Assembly (NCBI GenBank): GCA_900555225.1
Contig: USKL01000035.1
Coordinates: 1 to 10,164, forward strand
Direction of reading: 5' to 3'
DNA from: an uncultured Collinsella sp.
GTDB lineage: Bacteria > Actinomycetota > Coriobacteriia > Coriobacteriales > Coriobacteriaceae
Length of the DNA stretch: 10,164 nucleotides
The notes beneath the pieces are model-generated. The model was not told the DNA's origin and did not search any database. It worked only from the letters and a program-made list of their open reading frames with translations. This document shows positions 7,828 through 10,164 of the stretch, piece by piece; the stretch's first letter is position 1; every line of letters starts with the position of its first letter. The position numbers and the translations under genes were made by a program.

Positions 7828-7935
7828 TCGCTGACGCTGCCAGAACATCGGCGTTATGCTTGTTGGGACGCTTTGTTTTCAGCCTGACCGGTTCAACCGG
7901 ATTTCTCACGCTATTTATTTCTCTTCGAGGATTGC
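7828..7935 (+). other. Leader region of the ABC exporter gene
   Basis: This is a non-coding, T-rich stretch with a short palindrome CCGGTTCAACCGG at 7888-7900. TATTTA (7912-7917) could be a -10, but no -35 lies at the right distance, so the promoter of the ABC gene is not located. GAGGA at 7927-7931 is the ribosome binding site for ATG 7936. Confidence 0.4.
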
Positions 7936-9708
7936 ATGTTTAAAAGGTTTCTTTCGTATTACAAGCCCCAGATGGGGCTTTTTGTTGCTGATACTGTTTG
8001 TGCTCTGGTGCTTGCCGCCATTGACCTGGCGTTCCCCATTATTCTGCGCAATTTGACCGGTGGGCTGTTTACTCAGGGTCAGGCTGCCATTATGCAGGCG
8101 CTCGGCATGATCGCGGTGGGCTTGGTGTTGATGTATGCCGTCCGCTGCGCCTGCCGCTACTTTGTGAGCTATTGGGGTCACGTGATGGGCGCGCGCATGG
8201 AGTCCAAGATGCGCGAGGACCTGTTCGACCAGTATGAGCGCTTTAGCTTTGCGTACTTCGACCGCAACAGCTCGGGCGACATGATGAGCCGCGTGGTCAA
8301 CGACCTGTTCGATATCTGCGAGGCGGCGCACCACGTGCCCGAGTGGATCATCATCTGCGGCATCGAGATTATCGGCTCGTTTGTGATTCTCTTTACCATC
8401 GCCCCGGTGCTGGCGCTCGCCATGGCCGTGGTGACGGCGGCGTTTGCGGTCATCATGTTTTGGCAGAACATGCGCATGCGCGAGGTCTTTAGCGACAACC
8501 GCAAAAAAATCAGCGGCATCAATGCGCAGCTGCAGGATTCGCTGGCGGGCATGCGTGTGGTCAAGAGCTTTGCCAATGAGGAGACCGAACGCTTCAAGTT
8601 CCGCGCCTCAAACAATCGCTATCTTTCGTCCAAGGAGAACATGTATCACGCCATGGGCGTCTATACCGCGACGTATGGCCTGCTCTCGGGTGTGCTCTAT
8701 GTGATCGTGGTGCTGCTGGGCGGCTGGCTGGTCGCCCAGGGACAGCTGCAGGCGGTCGATATGGCGACCTTTGCACTCTATATTTCGCTGTTCTGCACGC
8801 CGCTTGAGACGCTCGTCAATTCGGCCGAAACGTATCAGAAGGCTATCGCCGGCTTTAAGCGTATGGACGAGGTGCTCTCGACCGCGCCGGATATCCAGGA
8901 CAAGCCGGGCGCCACGGATCTGCAGGTGACTGCCGGCGCCGTGGAGTATCACGACGTGTGCTTTAACTACGAGGACGTTGAGCTGGGCGAGGGCGATGCC
9001 GACGAGCGTCCCGTTATCGACCATATGGATCTGTCCATCAAGCCCGGGCAGACCATCGCTTTGGTTGGCCCTTCGGGCGGTGGCAAGTCCACGACCTGTT
9101 CGCTGTTGCCGCGCTTTTATGACGTGGCTGCCGGATTCATTAGCATCGACGGCCAGGACGTGCGTGATGTGACGCAGCAGAGCCTGCGTCGCGCCATCGG
9201 CCTGGTGCAGCAGGATGTCTATCTGTTTGACGGTACGATTGGCGAGAACATCGCCTACGGCAAGCCGGGCGCTACGGCGGAAGAGATCGCCGAGGCGGCC
9301 CGTCGCGCCAACATCGATGCCTTTATCGAGTCGCTTCCACAGGGCTATGACACGGTCGTGGGCGAGCGCGGCAGCCGTCTTTCGGGCGGACAGAAGCAGC
9401 GCGTTGCCATCGCGCGTGTGTTTCTCAAGAATCCCAAAATCTTGATCTTGGACGAGGCGACGAGTGCTTTGGATAACGAGAGCGAGGAGGCGGTGCAGGA
9501 GTCACTCGAAGAGCTGGCACGCGGCCGCACCACGATTATCATCGCCCACCGTCTTTCGACCATTAAGCATGCCGATGAGATTGCGACCGTTGAGCATGGT
9601 CGCGTTGTGGAGCGTGGCACGCACGAGGAGCTTCTCGCCCGTGGCGGCACCTATGCCCGTTACTATCGAATGCAGTTCGAAGGCGCGCGTACGCACGAGC
9701 TCGACTGA
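7936..9708 (+). CDS. ABC exporter, fused membrane and ATPase domains
   Basis: A 590-residue half-transporter of the MsbA/LmrA-type multidrug and lipid exporter group. Six membrane segments lie in the first 300 residues (about 14-36, 52-76, 135-155, 156-177, 247-268 and 275-296). The ATPase domain runs from about 335 to 585. It has A-loop Tyr345, Walker A GPSGGGKST (378-386), Q-loop in LVQQDVYLFDGTI, signature LSGGQ (482-486), Walker B ILILDEAT with D506 and E507, and switch His538. All catalytic residues are intact. An acidic insert (residues 346-358) follows the A-loop. It probably works as a homodimer, since no second exporter half is present in the window; the substrate is unknown. ATG 7936 has GAGGA just upstream. 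A membrane protein gene follows after 19 bases. Confidence 0.94.
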   Translation: MFKRFLSYYKPQMGLFVADTVCALVLAAIDLAFPIILRNLTGGLFTQGQAAIMQALGMIAVGLVLMYAVRCACRYFVSYWGHVMGARMESKMREDLFDQYERFSFAYFDRNSSGDMMSRVVNDLFDICEAAHHVPEWIIICGIEIIGSFVILFTIAPVLALAMAVVTAAFAVIMFWQNMRMREVFSDNRKKISGINAQLQDSLAGMRVVKSFANEETERFKFRASNNRYLSSKENMYHAMGVYTATYGLLSGVLYVIVVLLGGWLVAQGQLQAVDMATFALYISLFCTPLETLVNSAETYQKAIAGFKRMDEVLSTAPDIQDKPGATDLQVTAGAVEYHDVCFNYEDVELGEGDADERPVIDHMDLSIKPGQTIALVGPSGGGKSTTCSLLPRFYDVAAGFISIDGQDVRDVTQQSLRRAIGLVQQDVYLFDGTIGENIAYGKPGATAEEIAEAARRANIDAFIESLPQGYDTVVGERGSRLSGGQKQRVAIARVFLKNPKILILDEATSALDNESEEAVQESLEELARGRTTIIIAHRLSTIKHADEIATVEHGRVVERGTHEELLARGGTYARYYRMQFEGARTHELD

Positions 9709-9727
9709 TTGATATGACAGGAAGTTT

Positions 9728-10164
9728 ATGGCTGACAAGAACCCTTTGACTCCGGAAGAAGTGACGGAGTTATTCTCCGAAATCGATGCATCCGGCGTCT
9801 TGGATCCCACGCTCGCCAAAAAGCGTACCGAGCGCATGCGTGAGAAGGAGGCTGCGGCCAAGCGCGGTGACAAAGCGGCGCTAGCGCAGCTGCGCAGCGA
9901 GGACCGCGCGAGCCAGGCAAAACATATCGACCCGCTGTCCGAGGACGATCCTTCGGGCTCGCAGGTGAGCCATACCATTACGAAGACCGCGATGGCCGTG
10001 GTCATTGGTATTTTGGTGCTGATCGTGGGTATGCAGATTGGCTACGGCGTGATGCGTCGTCTGAACACCGCCAACCTGTCCGAGAGCGTTTCGGTCGATA
10101 CCGTTTCGACGGCGCTGAAGGGCGGCCTTGAGTGGGGCAACGGCTTTACGCAGTTCCCGCTCGA
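9728..10164 (+). CDS. Single-pass membrane protein, unknown function, partial at window end
   Basis: The frame is open from ATG 9728 to the window edge (145 codons), so the C-terminus is missing. AGGAAG at 9719-9724 is the ribosome binding site. Residues 1-85 are hydrophilic and highly charged, with a helix-prone KKRTERMREKEAAAKRGDK segment (31-49). One membrane segment lies at about 87-107 (TAMAVVIGILVLIVGMQIGYG), followed by RR and then an apparently extracytoplasmic part starting NTANLSESVSVDT. The charge pattern alone is ambiguous, but the absence of a signal peptide suggests the N-terminus is inside. I do not recognise the family. It begins 19 bases after the ABC exporter and is probably co-transcribed, so a role at the membrane alongside it is possible. 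Confidence 0.8.
   Translation, partial: MADKNPLTPEEVTELFSEIDASGVLDPTLAKKRTERMREKEAAAKRGDKAALAQLRSEDRASQAKHIDPLSEDDPSGSQVSHTITKTAMAVVIGILVLIVGMQIGYGVMRRLNTANLSESVSVDTVSTALKGGLEWGNGFTQFPL

Noticed and set aside
7722..7840. Clear-cut miniature transposon with 8-bp target duplication
   Set aside because: The direct repeat GACGCTGC touches the hairpin on the left but is 5 bases off on the right, so the termini are not symmetrical. Without a second genomic copy this remains only a possibility.

Overview
The window looks like part of a high-GC actinobacterial chromosome. The protein set and codon use fit the class Coriobacteriia, with Collinsella or a close relative the best guess. That placement is inferred from gene order and protein character; no search was run. 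The content is almost entirely housekeeping. The gene order rpsF-ssb-rpsR-rplI-dnaB is a classic block that lies near the replication origin in many actinobacteria.

Layout: (a) 1-360 is an RNA-gene end. It holds a terminator-like hairpin at the very start, an orphan tRNA 3'-end-like fragment on the + strand, and two tandem minus-strand serine tRNAs (anticodons CGA and GGA), each followed by an intrinsic terminator. (b) 361-863 is non-coding. It carries the tRNA promoter, a group of near-consensus DnaA-box-like sites, the rpsF promoter and a leader hairpin. (c) 864-2552 is the ribosomal protein/SSB operon rpsF-ssb-rpsR-rplI, closed by a strong terminator. (d) 2777-4168 is dnaB. (e) 4262-5548 is purA, with its own promoter. 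(f) 5667-7688 is purD, starting at TTG, then a Nudix hydrolase of the ADP-ribose pyrophosphatase type 21 bases later. (g) 7689-7935 is a non-coding stretch with two strong hairpins, one of them about 98 nt long. (h) 7936 to the end is a half-size ABC exporter, followed closely by a single-pass membrane protein of unknown function that runs off the window.

The genes serve translation (S6, S18, L9, serine tRNAs), replication (SSB, DnaB helicase) and purine synthesis (PurA makes adenylosuccinate from IMP; PurD makes glycinamide ribonucleotide early in the pathway). The Nudix enzyme probably recycles ADP-ribose-type nucleotides, and the exporter acts at the membrane. I found no convincing novel system. 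The features most worth a second look are the structured gap at 7689-7900, the DnaA-box-like group upstream of rpsF, the orphan tRNA 3' end, and the palindromes in front of dnaB and purD.
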